From positions 113,440-177,439 of the forward strand of contig NZ_JAUSTY010000009.1 in NCBI RefSeq assembly GCF_030813115.1: a stretch of DNA of 64,000 nucleotides, in the 5' to 3' direction. The translations under genes and the position numbers were made by a program. Shown piece by piece: positions 9,423 to 18,971 of this stretch. Below the pieces are notes generated by a model. That model had not been told where the DNA came from. It ran no database searches and saw only the letters and a program-made list of their open reading frames with translations. The DNA comes from Bacillus horti. Its GTDB lineage: Bacteria; Bacillota; Bacilli; Caldalkalibacillales; JCM-10596. Each line of letters begins with the position of its first letter. The stretch's first letter is position 1.

Positions 9423-12212
9423 ATGAAAAAGAGCTCTATCCTATTTTTAATAGCTTTGCTGCTAGCCAGTGCTTTAGGATATTGGCTATTTACACAAAAG
9501 GAGATATTTCAAGCTACCCCATGGTCATCAGGCTTAGAGTTTGAAAACATCTCTAAGGTATTGAGAGCTGAGGATGGAGGATATGTTTTAATCGACCAAT
9601 CTTTGAATAGAATTTCAAAGGTTAGGGAGGATGGAACCTACCAATTCCACTTTTATATGGATGAACATCGTGATGGAGGTCTGTATTTAGCGAAGGATAT
9701 AGCCCTCGATGAACGTGGAAATGTATATATTCTAGCGCTAGTTTTGAATTCACAGGGAACACTATTAAAAGCTGAAGAAATTTTACAATATACGCCTCAA
9801 GGAAAGTTTTCTAGAATAGTTTTTACACAAAGCTATGAAGTCAGTGAAGCGGTTACTCGTCCTGGTCGTATTCATGAGCTAAGTGCAGAGGATAATCAGC
9901 TCTTTTTCTATTTTATGAGTGAAAATGACATAGTAGAGGAGCAGGTCATTACACTTCAAAGACTCAATTTGAGTACAGGAGACCTAGTCCAAGAGCTTGA
10001 GCTCACACTGCCGCCAGAAACTTTTATTGCTGCCCTTGAAGGAAAAGAGCTGGGAGAGATTTATTATTCTACCAAGAGAGGGGAGCTTTACAGGGTGGAT
10101 CAGGGAGGTACATCCCATAGGCTGTATGCTAGCAGCTTGTCTGGTCTTGAGGAATCGTACCCTGTGGAACTGAGCTTTGACCAGAGGCAAAATGTCTATT
10201 TCGTTGATCTAGGAAGAGCAGAAATTAATCGCATAGATGAACAGGCTGATGATCAGATGGTGACAACAGTCCTTTCGAATTCAACTCTTAGGTCAATGGG
10301 CTATCCTCAATCCCTACAAGCTACGGATAGCATACAAATTTTACAGGATCAATCCTTGGTATTAGGGGTGCAGAACGCTATCATTCATTATCAGACTGAA
10401 ACGGGTGAATTAAGCGAGGTATTAACGACAGCCTCTTACGGGGCTATTCCGATGCTTAAAAGATGGTTGGTTTGGATAGCAGCGATCGTTACATTGGCTC
10501 TTGTTGTGTACATGATTAAGCTTTTATATGTCGATATGATTCGGCAAAGTCATACGCTTGTTTTAAAACAAATTATCATTTTTACACCTATCATTGTCAT
10601 ATCTATGCTTGTTACGGCAGCGGTTGTTTACGTACATTTTCTAGAGGAATTTGACAATGAAATTAAAGGGAAGCTCAAGCTATTAGCACATGTAGGATCA
10701 GAACTGATTGATAAGGAGAAAATGCAGCGTATTACTAAGCCAGAGGATTTTATGAACGAGGATTATCGTGAGCTTGATCAGCATAATCATCATATGCTAC
10801 AAGGCAACAGAGATTTAGATTCGGGTGCGTTATACAGTGTGATCTATAGTGTGGATGAGCAAAAGAAAGTTCGGATTTTGATGCTGTATAACACCAGTAA
10901 TGGGACGCAGTATCCTACCGGTTATCTTCCTGAATATGATCAGGTAATTGATGAAGGCAGGATTATTACGAAGGAGAGTCAAGAGTTAGATGGAGAGTGG
11001 CTGTACGCGTTGGCTCCTATCTATAATGAGCAAGGAGCTTTGATAGGCATGCAGGAGGTAGGCATGACTCTTCATTACTATAATGAAGCAAAACAAGCGA
11101 TCTACAAAAATGTGATTCGTGTCATCTTAATTCTTATCCCTCTGATTTCCTTGGTGTTTTTTATAATGACTTACATCATGCTATCTTCTATTCGGAGGCT
11201 GCGCTCTAGTGTCATTGAGATTGCCCATGGGAATTGGCATACACAAGTGGATGTACGCACAAAGGATGAGGTAGGAGAGTTAGGTAGGAGATTTAATGAA
11301 ATGGCTAGTCAGCTAGGCACATATGTTCAAGAAATGGAGGATGTTAGTAAGGCTTATTATCGCTTTGTTCCAGAGCAATTTTTAAAGTACTTAGGAAGGG
11401 ACAGTATCCTTCAGGTCAAGCTTGGTGATCAAATGGAGGAGGAGATGGTGATTTTTATTGCCAATCTACGTTCCTTCGAACGCATGACTAAAAGGTTGAC
11501 TCCGAAGGAAAGCTTTGCTTATATGAATGCCTTTTATAGTGTGATAGGTCCAATTATCCGCCAAAACAATGGAATTATTAACCGCTATTTAAGTGCTGGG
11601 GTGATGGCTTTATTTCCTCAAGGTGCAGAGCAGGCGTTAAAAAATGCGATTGCTGTAAGAGGAAGGCTTGAGGAGATTTTGCAGTCAGAGGAGGCCCAAA
11701 AGGATGAGGTCTTGAAGCGTACAGAAATAGGGATTGGTATACACAAAGGTCCTCTAATGCTTGGTGTTGTTGGAGAGGCTGAACGGATGGAGGGTAATGT
11801 CATTTCAGTTGATGTGAACATTTCTCTGATCCTAGAAAAGTATACGGAAATGCTTGGGGCATCGATTCTGCTTTCTGATACCGCCTATGCTGCTATTCCA
11901 ACAATGGATAGCTATCAATACCGATATCTAGGTGCTGTGCAATTTCCGGAGGTACGTGATCCAATTGTGTTGTATGACGTTTTTGAAGGGGATCCGCAGG
12001 GACTGAGAGGAAAAAAGCTAGTGACAAAGAAGCGCTTTGAAGAAGGGGTTCTGTTCTATCAGGAAGGAAGATTTCTTGATGCTAGAACCGCTTTCGTAGA
12101 GGTCATTAAGCAAAATGAGCAGGATAAAGCAGCAAAGCTGTACTTTGCCCTATGTGATACCTATTTTCAGTCTGGAACAGCAAAAGAGTGGCAAGGAACT
12201 TTAAAGCTATAG
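9423..12212 (+). CDS. Transmembrane receptor with HAMP and degenerate class III cyclase-like domain
   Basis: 929 residues. Order: membrane segment (about 4-22), extracytoplasmic propeller-like region (about 40-340, NHL-like repeats), two membrane segments (about 345-370 and 380-408), an extracytoplasmic sensor (about 410-560), a further membrane segment, HAMP (about 587-640), a class III cyclase homology domain (about 674-850) and a C-terminal helical tail (VLFYQEGRFLDARTAFVEV) resembling a TPR. In active cyclases two metal-binding Asp are required. Here the first lies in FIANLRSF and is Asn681; the second lies in RYLSAGVMALF and is Ala725. The Asn of the NxxxR motif is kept but the Arg is replaced (NISLILE). 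It is probably not a cyclase but a regulatory or binding domain. It heads the cassette up to 17.9 kb. Confidence 0.8.
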   Translation: MKKSSILFLIALLLASALGYWLFTQKEIFQATPWSSGLEFENISKVLRAEDGGYVLIDQSLNRISKVREDGTYQFHFYMDEHRDGGLYLAKDIALDERGNVYILALVLNSQGTLLKAEEILQYTPQGKFSRIVFTQSYEVSEAVTRPGRIHELSAEDNQLFFYFMSENDIVEEQVITLQRLNLSTGDLVQELELTLPPETFIAALEGKELGEIYYSTKRGELYRVDQGGTSHRLYASSLSGLEESYPVELSFDQRQNVYFVDLGRAEINRIDEQADDQMVTTVLSNSTLRSMGYPQSLQATDSIQILQDQSLVLGVQNAIIHYQTETGELSEVLTTASYGAIPMLKRWLVWIAAIVTLALVVYMIKLLYVDMIRQSHTLVLKQIIIFTPIIVISMLVTAAVVYVHFLEEFDNEIKGKLKLLAHVGSELIDKEKMQRITKPEDFMNEDYRELDQHNHHMLQGNRDLDSGALYSVIYSVDEQKKVRILMLYNTSNGTQYPTGYLPEYDQVIDEGRIITKESQELDGEWLYALAPIYNEQGALIGMQEVGMTLHYYNEAKQAIYKNVIRVILILIPLISLVFFIMTYIMLSSIRRLRSSVIEIAHGNWHTQVDVRTKDEVGELGRRFNEMASQLGTYVQEMEDVSKAYYRFVPEQFLKYLGRDSILQVKLGDQMEEEMVIFIANLRSFERMTKRLTPKESFAYMNAFYSVIGPIIRQNNGIINRYLSAGVMALFPQGAEQALKNAIAVRGRLEEILQSEEAQKDEVLKRTEIGIGIHKGPLMLGVVGEAERMEGNVISVDVNISLILEKYTEMLGASILLSDTAYAAIPTMDSYQYRYLGAVQFPEVRDPIVLYDVFEGDPQGLRGKKLVTKKRFEEGVLFYQEGRFLDARTAFVEVIKQNEQDKAAKLYFALCDTYFQSGTAKEWQGTLKL

Positions 12213-12242
12213 AATGAAGTGATTAGGGGAAGGAGCATGACT

Positions 12243-13415
12243 ATGAATAAAATCATTGATAAAGCGATAAATGAGCTCCCTCCACAGAAGGATGTGGCAG
12301 CCTGGGTAGAGATAAACACTCAGCACTTGAGCCACAATGTTCAATTTATTAGAGCTAAAATAGGGCCAGAGAGACAGATAATGGCTGTAGTAAAAGCAAA
12401 TGCCTATGGTCATGGAGCTGTGGAGATAGCTACCTATTTGCTTAATAGTGGAGTACAACACTTAGCGGTGGCTACAGTAGAGGAGGGCTTAGAGCTTCGG
12501 AAAGCAGGAATTAAAGCTCCGATCCTATTGCTTAATTCTATTTTGCCTGAGCAGATTAGTAAATTGTTAGATTACCAATTGACCCCCACGATATATACTG
12601 TTGCTTTCGCTGAAAAGGTATCAATTGAAGCGAAGCAGAGAGGAGCCGAGCTTCCTATTCATCTTCGACTTGATTTGGCTTCAAATGGGTTAGGAATGCT
12701 TCCAGATCAAGCGGTTTACCAAATAAAGCAGATTAGTAGGCTTCCTCATTTATTGATAGAGGGGATTTACACTCACTTAGTTTCAGCGTATCGACAGGAT
12801 GCCAAGCAGGTAGCAGAAGACATACAATCCTTTGAAAATGTTCTGTCCTCCTGTCGGGAAGAGCTACAGGCAAGAGGCGTCCCAATCTTTCGTCATGTGG
12901 CTAGTAGCCCGTCTATTTTAAATTATCCTAGCGCGTATTATGATTTAGTTCGAGCAGGTACATGTTTATATGGATTGCCGTCTTTTGTCAATCAGGACGG
13001 TTTGCTTTTAAAGCCAGTAATGAGTGTGAAATCTAGAGTTTGTGATATTCAATACATTGAAAAGGGAGAAATGCGGGGCTACTATTATTCGGTATTTCCC
13101 GAATCAAAGGTCAGAGTCGCTACTCTACCTATCGGCTATAGTCATATTCCTTTTTTATTACTATTGAAAAAGCCACAGGTATTGATTGGAGGTCAGAAGG
13201 CTTCGGCATTTGGTCCAGCGAACATGAGCCATTTGTTTGTGGATGTAACCCATCTTCCTGAGACTAGGATTGGGGACGAGGTTGTCCTTTTAGGCGCACA
13301 GGGCAATGAAAAGCTGTATGCGCAGGATATTATTGCTGAAACCGATTTGGATATTTCTAGATGTGAAAGCATTTGTTTTATTAGTGAATCGATCCCGCGC
13401 TTTTTTGTAAAATGA
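12243..13415 (+). CDS. Alanine racemase-like PLP enzyme (divergent)
   Basis: 390 residues. The ATG at 12243 has GGGAAGGAG ending 7 nt upstream; in-frame GTG 12219 and ATG 12237 overlap or touch that RBS. The PLP lysine is Lys51 in MAVVKANAYGHGA. The catalytic Tyr aligns with the first Tyr of RGYYYS, followed by VATLPIGYSHIP. The usual CMDQ motif near the C-terminus is replaced by NMSH, so the active site departs from housekeeping Alr. Fold-type III racemases convert L- to D-amino acids in the cytoplasm. The gene sits between a sensor receptor and an orphan substrate-binding protein, away from cell-wall genes. It may racemise another amino acid or make a D-amino acid signal; that is inference. 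Symbol withheld for this reason. Confidence 0.75.
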   Translation: MNKIIDKAINELPPQKDVAAWVEINTQHLSHNVQFIRAKIGPERQIMAVVKANAYGHGAVEIATYLLNSGVQHLAVATVEEGLELRKAGIKAPILLLNSILPEQISKLLDYQLTPTIYTVAFAEKVSIEAKQRGAELPIHLRLDLASNGLGMLPDQAVYQIKQISRLPHLLIEGIYTHLVSAYRQDAKQVAEDIQSFENVLSSCREELQARGVPIFRHVASSPSILNYPSAYYDLVRAGTCLYGLPSFVNQDGLLLKPVMSVKSRVCDIQYIEKGEMRGYYYSVFPESKVRVATLPIGYSHIPFLLLLKKPQVLIGGQKASAFGPANMSHLFVDVTHLPETRIGDEVVLLGAQGNEKLYAQDIIAETDLDISRCESICFISESIPRFFVK

Positions 13416-13505
13416 AACCTCATCGTTTAGTTAGCAAAAGGCATTTAGTTTATTAGTTAGTTGCTAGTTACTGTTTCATACTTGTAAAAAGAGAAGGGGA
13501 TAAGC

Positions 13506-14729
13506 ATGTTTTTTACTAGACAAAAACCTTTGCTGTACATTTTTGGATTACTGCTAAGTATGGCTCTGCTCGGATTATTCTTCTCAAAGGATGTAAGTGT
13601 GGCTAGCTTTCAAGAAACGGCTGTGAATGCTAAGGTTCAAAATCAGTCGTTTTATCCTCCTGTTAGTAGTGAAAAGAAGATTCGAATTGGCTATTTGGAG
13701 GGTGAGAAGTATGTAAACTTTGCCGGAAACTTTTACGCCATTTTAAAGGGCTTAGAAGAATTAGGCTGGCTAGAGGATTTACAAGGTCTTCCTTATCAAG
13801 AGGGGCAAGAAGACACCTCAGAGATGTGGAACTGGCTTGTTACAAATCAAAGAAGTAACTATGTACAGTTTGTTGATAACGCTCATTTTTCATTATTAGG
13901 TGCTCCCTATTCGGCAGATGAAGCTGTCCATAGGCTTACAGAAACAGGTGATATTGATTTTATAATGGCTATGGGTACAGTAGCGGGGCAGCTTTTAGCG
14001 GAAAAGTCTCATTCAATTCCTACTATGGTATTTTCCTCGAGTAATGCGGTACAGTCTGGAATTATTGAATCGGCAGAGGATTCTGGCAAGGATCATGTGT
14101 GGGCACATATGGATATAGATCGGTATAGCAGACAAATTGAAGTTTTTCACGATATCTTTGAATTCTCAACGTTAGGAATGCTCTATGAGGATTCCGACGT
14201 AGGGCGTGTCTATGCTGCTGTTGATGATGTACAATTTCTTGCTGAGGAGCGGGGTTTTAAGATTACCCACATGTATGTGGATGAAGCTAAAAGTGGGCTT
14301 GATCGTCAAGAACGCTATTATCCAGAGGTTTTAGCCGCTTTTACAAAGCTTGCCCAAGAGGTTGAGGCCATGTACATCACAGTTGGGACCTGGGAATTGG
14401 ATTACTTTACAGAGCTTTTGGCACCATTTTATGAAAATAATGTTCCTGTTTTTTCTCAATTAGGCTCAGAGGAGGTTGCTTATGGTGCACTAATGAGTGT
14501 AGCTAGACAGGATTTCCTTGAAGCCGGTCTATTCTTCGCTGAAAATATAGGGGAAGTGTTTAACGGTAAATTACCAAGACACCTTCCTCAAATCTATACA
14601 CATGTGCCTACCATCGCTATTAATCTTGAGGCTGCAAAACGGATTGAATATCAGGTTCCATTTGAAATATTACTTGTGGCTGATGAAATTATTCTTGCTA
14701 CAGAAGGAGAAGGCAGCCGGAATGAATAA
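13506..14729 (+). CDS. ABC-type substrate-binding protein (PF04392-like), orphan
   Basis: 407 residues, RBS AGAAGGGG 8 nt before the ATG. The N-terminus has a hydrophobic stretch (about 8-25, LLYIFGLLLSMALLGLFF) without a clear lipobox Cys, so it is either membrane anchored or secreted. The mature part starts RIGYLEGEKYVNF and continues with the two-lobe pattern of the ABC substrate-binding family PF04392 (IMAMGTVAGQLLA, then TMVFSSSNAV, then LGMLYEDSDVGRVY). No permease or ATPase gene is nearby. Its 3' end overlaps the next gene by 8 nt, implying translational coupling with an MFS-type protein that has its own sensor half. It may feed that protein or sense a ligand for it. Ligand unknown. 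Confidence 0.7.
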   Translation: MFFTRQKPLLYIFGLLLSMALLGLFFSKDVSVASFQETAVNAKVQNQSFYPPVSSEKKIRIGYLEGEKYVNFAGNFYAILKGLEELGWLEDLQGLPYQEGQEDTSEMWNWLVTNQRSNYVQFVDNAHFSLLGAPYSADEAVHRLTETGDIDFIMAMGTVAGQLLAEKSHSIPTMVFSSSNAVQSGIIESAEDSGKDHVWAHMDIDRYSRQIEVFHDIFEFSTLGMLYEDSDVGRVYAAVDDVQFLAEERGFKITHMYVDEAKSGLDRQERYYPEVLAAFTKLAQEVEAMYITVGTWELDYFTELLAPFYENNVPVFSQLGSEEVAYGALMSVARQDFLEAGLFFAENIGEVFNGKLPRHLPQIYTHVPTIAINLEAAKRIEYQVPFEILLVADEIILATEGEGSRNE

Positions 14730-17196
14730 TGAAACGACCTCCTTAGGACGAAAATCTCGCTATACTGGTCTTGTTTTTATAAGTGCAGCTCTTCTTCTTA
14801 TTATCGTTGTTCTTGCTTTTACAGGGGGCCTTAACATTAGCTCTTTTCAGAAGAAGTATGAGGAGTCAGTGGTGTTTAGTCTTGTTGCTCCGACGAAGCA
14901 AACCATAGGGAAGATTGAATATGCGCTGAAATACGGAAAGGAGCTAGAGCATTTTTATGGACTAAGGGAGCTCATAGATGAGCTACTAGATCAGCTTGAA
15001 GAGGTAAATGAAGTTCGTGTGCTTTGGCCAAACGAAGCCATAGCTTTTAATCGAGATAATGTAATACTGCGTGTTCCAATTGAGGATACATCTATTATTG
15101 AGACTTTGCGGGATAGACATGAGGTAGCTACTAAGCTTGAGAATGATTCAGTGGTGCATGATTATATGCTGGAGCGTTTGGAAAATGAATATCTACTTTC
15201 CGTACCTATTTACAATCCACATGGTTATTGGGAGGGAAGTGTACAGCTAGCATTTGATCGTAGCGTAGTGAGCACTCGGACTGGAGAATATTTGTTTATT
15301 TTACTTCGTTATCTCCTTCTTCTTGCTGCTTTCGCTGCACTTATTCTAGTTCTTACTATGTCCAGGCTTCCTATTACAGATCATGCAGGAAAGCTTAGAA
15401 GCAAACCTTTGCTCATACTTATCATAGCAATAATGAGTGTTATTCAAATAACATATGGATATATCAACTACCAGCTGTTTAGTCGTGCCTATATCAATGC
15501 TTCGCAGGAAGTAGCTGTTTCAGCAGCAGAAATCATCTCGCGGGATATTCAGTCAGTCATAGAAAAGGGAGTACCCTATTCTGACTTGTATCAGCTTGAT
15601 ACGTACCTGCAAGGAATCATTCAAGAGCTTCCGGCTATAGAGCAAATTAACTTGATGAACGAAGAGAACGTTCTTGCTTCCTCAGAAGGAGGGAGAGACA
15701 GAATAGAGAGCACTATGGAGAGTGACTATACGTTTGAAGTAGGGCTAATACCTGATCAAACTGGTAATCTTCCGTATATACATGTTTTACTATCAGAAAC
15801 GGCTATTAAGACTGAGCTAAGAATGATTGTTCTTGATATGGTGACCGTACTTATTACATCCATATTATTTATGATTGAGATTTCAATTTTAGTGCTTCTA
15901 CTTTTAAGTAATGGACTTTCAAACGGGGTTAAAAAGAAAAAGGAGATCCCACGTTTTACTCAGCAATCTCCTGCTGATACCACTATGATTAGGCCTTTAT
16001 CTTTTATATTTCATCTAGCTTTGTTTCTTTCAGCAGCCTTTATTCCTATAATGTCTAAGGAGCTTTACGAGCCTCTTTGGGGAATGTCGGAGAATCTAAT
16101 TATTGCGCTACCAGTGACAATTGAGATGTTTGGAGCTGGAGTAGGAGTCATTTTAGCTGCCTCTAATGTAGATAAAAGAGGCTGGAAGCCTTTATTTTTA
16201 TTAGGAGCGCTTTCAGTTGCTATTGGAATGCTTATTTGTAGCCTTCCATCCATCAACATCCTAGGCTTTTCACTAGCACGTGGACTGGCTGGCTTTGGTT
16301 ATGGAGTTTGTTTTATGGCTTTGCGTGCCCTTATTACAAGTGGAGCTTCAGGAGAAAAACAAACGTCAGGGCTGACTTCATTTTTCGTGGGCTTATATGC
16401 TGGTATAAATTGCGGAATTATAGTAGGAGCTATGCTTGCAGATCGAATCGGCTATCACCCAGTCTTTACGATTGGAGTGATCATAGTCGTTCTAACAGGC
16501 TTGTTCGTCCTGAAACAAATGAAGAACACCATCCCTATCCCTCGTAAGGAAAAAAACATATCCTTTGGTGAGACATTTAATCAGCTTGGTGGATTTGTCC
16601 GAAATAAACAGGTTGTAGCTTTTCTGCTACTCATCGTGCTGCCTGTTGCAGCATGTAATATGTTTTTGGACTACTATTTTCCCATTTTTGCGGATCATGA
16701 AGGCCTTTCAACCTCTGATGTAGGCAGGGCTTTCTTAGTGAATGGACTAATAATTGTGTACCTAGCTCCTCTGTTTAGTAAGCTGTTTCTCAAATGGCTT
16801 GGAGTTGAAAAAGCGTTACTTATGTCTGGCTTGTTGGTTGCCTTAGCTATGGTGATTTTTGGTGTAAAAGGCTCTGTGTTAACGGCTATTATAGCCGTCA
16901 TTCTACTCGGCTTATCTGACAGCTTTGGTTTAGTTGCTCAGAATAAATACTATCTGAGCTTGAAGGCAACTGGACAGCTTGGTACAGGAAAAGCCATAGG
17001 CTATTACGATAATATGAGAAAGGTAGGTCAGATGCTTGGCCCGATGATTTTTGGTGGAGTTGTTCTTATGGGGCAAATCGGAATTGGCCTGCTTGGCATC
17101 CTCTTTCTAATTATGCTACTATTTTTCTGGGTTACTAGGTTTAGGAACGATGCTGAGCAACAGAAAAGGGGGAGCGGTAATGAGCTTTCACTATAA
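14722..17196 (+). CDS. MFS transporter with N-terminal extracytoplasmic sensor domains
   Basis: 824 residues from ATG 14722, which has AAGGAG upstream and lies inside the end of the substrate-binding gene. An upstream in-frame ATG at 14602 would overlap that gene by 128 nt. Order: membrane segment (about 17-36), extracytoplasmic region (about 40-190), two membrane segments, a second extracytoplasmic region (about 260-360), another membrane segment, then a 12-helix MFS-like half (about 425-815; motif LARGLAGFGYGVCFMAL). The first half resembles a receptor input (dCache-like by layout) and the second a transporter. Such sensor-transporter fusions are rare. Substrate not predictable; coupling to the substrate-binding protein and the racemase-like enzyme suggests an amino-acid-like ligand (inference). 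Confidence 0.7.
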   Translation: MNNETTSLGRKSRYTGLVFISAALLLIIVVLAFTGGLNISSFQKKYEESVVFSLVAPTKQTIGKIEYALKYGKELEHFYGLRELIDELLDQLEEVNEVRVLWPNEAIAFNRDNVILRVPIEDTSIIETLRDRHEVATKLENDSVVHDYMLERLENEYLLSVPIYNPHGYWEGSVQLAFDRSVVSTRTGEYLFILLRYLLLLAAFAALILVLTMSRLPITDHAGKLRSKPLLILIIAIMSVIQITYGYINYQLFSRAYINASQEVAVSAAEIISRDIQSVIEKGVPYSDLYQLDTYLQGIIQELPAIEQINLMNEENVLASSEGGRDRIESTMESDYTFEVGLIPDQTGNLPYIHVLLSETAIKTELRMIVLDMVTVLITSILFMIEISILVLLLLSNGLSNGVKKKKEIPRFTQQSPADTTMIRPLSFIFHLALFLSAAFIPIMSKELYEPLWGMSENLIIALPVTIEMFGAGVGVILAASNVDKRGWKPLFLLGALSVAIGMLICSLPSINILGFSLARGLAGFGYGVCFMALRALITSGASGEKQTSGLTSFFVGLYAGINCGIIVGAMLADRIGYHPVFTIGVIIVVLTGLFVLKQMKNTIPIPRKEKNISFGETFNQLGGFVRNKQVVAFLLLIVLPVAACNMFLDYYFPIFADHEGLSTSDVGRAFLVNGLIIVYLAPLFSKLFLKWLGVEKALLMSGLLVALAMVIFGVKGSVLTAIIAVILLGLSDSFGLVAQNKYYLSLKATGQLGTGKAIGYYDNMRKVGQMLGPMIFGGVVLMGQIGIGLLGILFLIMLLFFWVTRFRNDAEQQKRGSGNELSL

Positions 17197-17893
17197 CGGT
17201 ATCGGTACAAAAAATGAGCTGGTAGAGGGTTGGGAGTACGATATTAAACTTCTTGATCCAAGCTTTAAGCAAAGAGCTATTGAGTTTGAAAATAGAATTG
17301 TAGAAGGATTAGAAAAGAGAGAGTACTTTGTATCTCTAACAGAAATGGAATGGGAAAAAGTTCTAGGAGAACAGGGGATAACAGCAGGTATTTTTTTTAA
17401 TGGAGAGCTTGTTGGACTACATGCAGTTCTTTTCCCTCATCAAAGTAATGAAAACCTAGGATTAGATATCGGGCTAGATAGTGGGGCGATGGAGCTTGTA
17501 GCTCATTTAGAAAGTGTATGTATTCATCCCAAGCATAGAGGTAAAGGATTGCACTATCAATTAGCTATTTATTTGATTGAGTATCTAAAAAAGTATACAG
17601 CATATAGATATCTTCTTGAAACTGTAGCTCCTGGAAACTGGTCAAGTTTAAAAAGTATCCTGAAATCAGGTCTAGTCATTGTTGAATTAAAAGAGAAGTA
17701 TAATGGGCTACATCGGTATATTTGCTTCAAGGATATAAAGACAGCCGAGCTTGTTGAGTTCAGTGCTATAGTAGAGTGTTGTCCAGAAGATATTTTGAAG
17801 CAGGAGGAGCTACTCAAAGCTGGTTATGTAGGCTTCCAAATGGTCAGAAATGGAAATGATTCAAAAATCCTATTTGGCAAAACGGAAGAATAG
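17180..17893 (+). CDS. GNAT family N-acetyltransferase
   Basis: 237 residues. The ATG at 17180 has AAGGGGGAG 6 nt upstream; an in-frame ATG at 17150 lies further inside the preceding gene with no RBS. The acetyl-CoA binding signature is visible as LESVCIHPKHRGKGLHYQL (the RxxGxG/A type loop), preceded by a beta strand and followed by an amphipathic helix. It overlaps the transporter gene by 17 nt, so the two are probably translated together. It likely acetylates a small amine; given the cassette, an amino acid or peptide carried by the transporter is possible but unproved. A GNAT remnant follows downstream. Confidence 0.8.
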   Translation: MSFHYNGIGTKNELVEGWEYDIKLLDPSFKQRAIEFENRIVEGLEKREYFVSLTEMEWEKVLGEQGITAGIFFNGELVGLHAVLFPHQSNENLGLDIGLDSGAMELVAHLESVCIHPKHRGKGLHYQLAIYLIEYLKKYTAYRYLLETVAPGNWSSLKSILKSGLVIVELKEKYNGLHRYICFKDIKTAELVEFSAIVECCPEDILKQEELLKAGYVGFQMVRNGNDSKILFGKTEE

Positions 17894-18012
17894 GATATAA
17901 TATGAGCTAGGGTTTAATAGAAAACATAGAAATCAATTACTTTGTTATATTTTCTGCCATTGCTTAGCTTTATATTCATCACTTCTGTTACCTTATTGAT
18001 GAGGTGAAGAAT

Positions 18013-18171
18013 ATGTATCATACTATTGTTGCCGGGATCGTAGCTGGCAATGCCGCTAGTATTAAGCTTCATAAGAAATTTGGATTTGAATATGCTGGTT
18101 GTCTACGGCAGGTTGGATATAAATTTGACGAATGGCTTGATGTACATTATTATCAATTGTTATTAGAGTAA
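18013..18171 (+). pseudogene. Remnant of a GNAT (PAT-type) acetyltransferase, C-terminal part only
   Basis: A 52-codon frame with GAGGTGAAG just before the ATG. It encodes IVAGNAASIKLHKKFGFEYA followed by a QVGYKFDEWLDVHYYQLLL-type ending. This matches the last third of phosphinothricin-type GNAT enzymes. The acetyl-CoA loop and everything N-terminal to it are missing; the upstream bases 17894-18012 contain no matching N-terminal sequence. It is probably a deletion remnant, though a short expressed peptide cannot be excluded because the RBS is good. The rest of 17894-18339 shows nothing else recognisable. Confidence 0.6.
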
Positions 18172-18339
18172 GGTAGTAGCGGTTTTAACTGAAATCAGTC
18201 AGAGCAGGGCAACACAGACTTAAGTCTTAGTGGAAAATACTTCTTCAGTTCCTTTATTTCAGATTCTTGAAACCCTATACTTTAAATTACGTTTTATATA
18301 GTATACTTATATTTTTTTTGATGTATGAGGGGGATCTAC

Positions 18340-18867
18340 ATGAACAAGAGAAAGGTTTATGTCCTGCTTTCTGATACAGGTACGTTACTTACAAAATTAA
18401 TCGGTTTGTTTACTGGATATCCTTTAAACCACGCTTCTATTGCTTTTGATGATGAGCTTAGAGAGGTTTATAGCTTTGGGAGAAAAAGACCAAATAATCC
18501 GTTTATCGGTGGATTTGTAAAAGAGGATATTCGTTCTGAGCTTTTCAGAAATGCACCTTGTGAGGTGTATTGTTTCCTAGTATCGGATGAGGAATATAAT
18601 CGGATGATTCAAATCGTCAAGCAATTTGAATCACAGCAGCATAAATATAAATATAACTTTATTGGACTTTTCGGTATTTTATTTAATCGTAAAATTGAAA
18701 GAAAGTACGCTTTTTTCTGCTCTCAATTTGTGGCAACTGTGATTTCACAAAGTGGTGTACAGGTTGTAGATAAAGCACCTAATTTCGTCAAGCCAAACGA
18801 TTTTACAGAATCAGCTCAGCTGCATAAGATTTATCAGGGTGAGCTTTGTGAATATAAAAGTAAATAA
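18340..18867 (+). CDS. YiiX/YebB-like permuted papain-fold hydrolase
   Basis: 175 residues from ATG 18340 (GAGGGGGA 5 nt upstream); the in-frame ATG 18325 overlaps that RBS. Features of the permuted NlpC/P60-like papain fold are visible. The catalytic His lies early in GYPLNHASIAFDD and the catalytic Cys later in YAFFCSQFVATV, the reverse of the normal order. Family members hydrolyse amide or ester bonds, in lipids or peptidoglycan; the substrate here is unknown. There is no signal peptide, so it is probably cytoplasmic or membrane-peripheral. It is a single-gene unit closed by a hairpin at 18927. Confidence 0.75.
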   Translation: MNKRKVYVLLSDTGTLLTKLIGLFTGYPLNHASIAFDDELREVYSFGRKRPNNPFIGGFVKEDIRSELFRNAPCEVYCFLVSDEEYNRMIQIVKQFESQQHKYKYNFIGLFGILFNRKIERKYAFFCSQFVATVISQSGVQVVDKAPNFVKPNDFTESAQLHKIYQGELCEYKSK

Positions 18868-18926
18868 GCGGACTGCAAAAGCTTCATGTAGGATAGGTTG
18901 AATAATAAAAGTTATTAAGCTTTCAA

Positions 18927-18957
18927 GGCTCTACTGTTAAGATAGAGCCCATTATTT
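18927..18957. terminator. Rho-independent terminator between convergent genes
   Basis: GGCTCTA (18927-18933) pairs with TAGAGCC (18943-18949), followed by CATTATTTTTT. It lies between the convergent 18340 and LysE genes. Confidence 0.7.
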
Positions 18958-18971
18958 TTTCTGCTAATCTT

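Noticed and set aside
12219..12242. GTG start for the racemase-like gene
   Set aside because: The GTG lies before the GGGAAGGAG sequence that is correctly spaced for ATG 12243, and the extra residues do not belong to the family.
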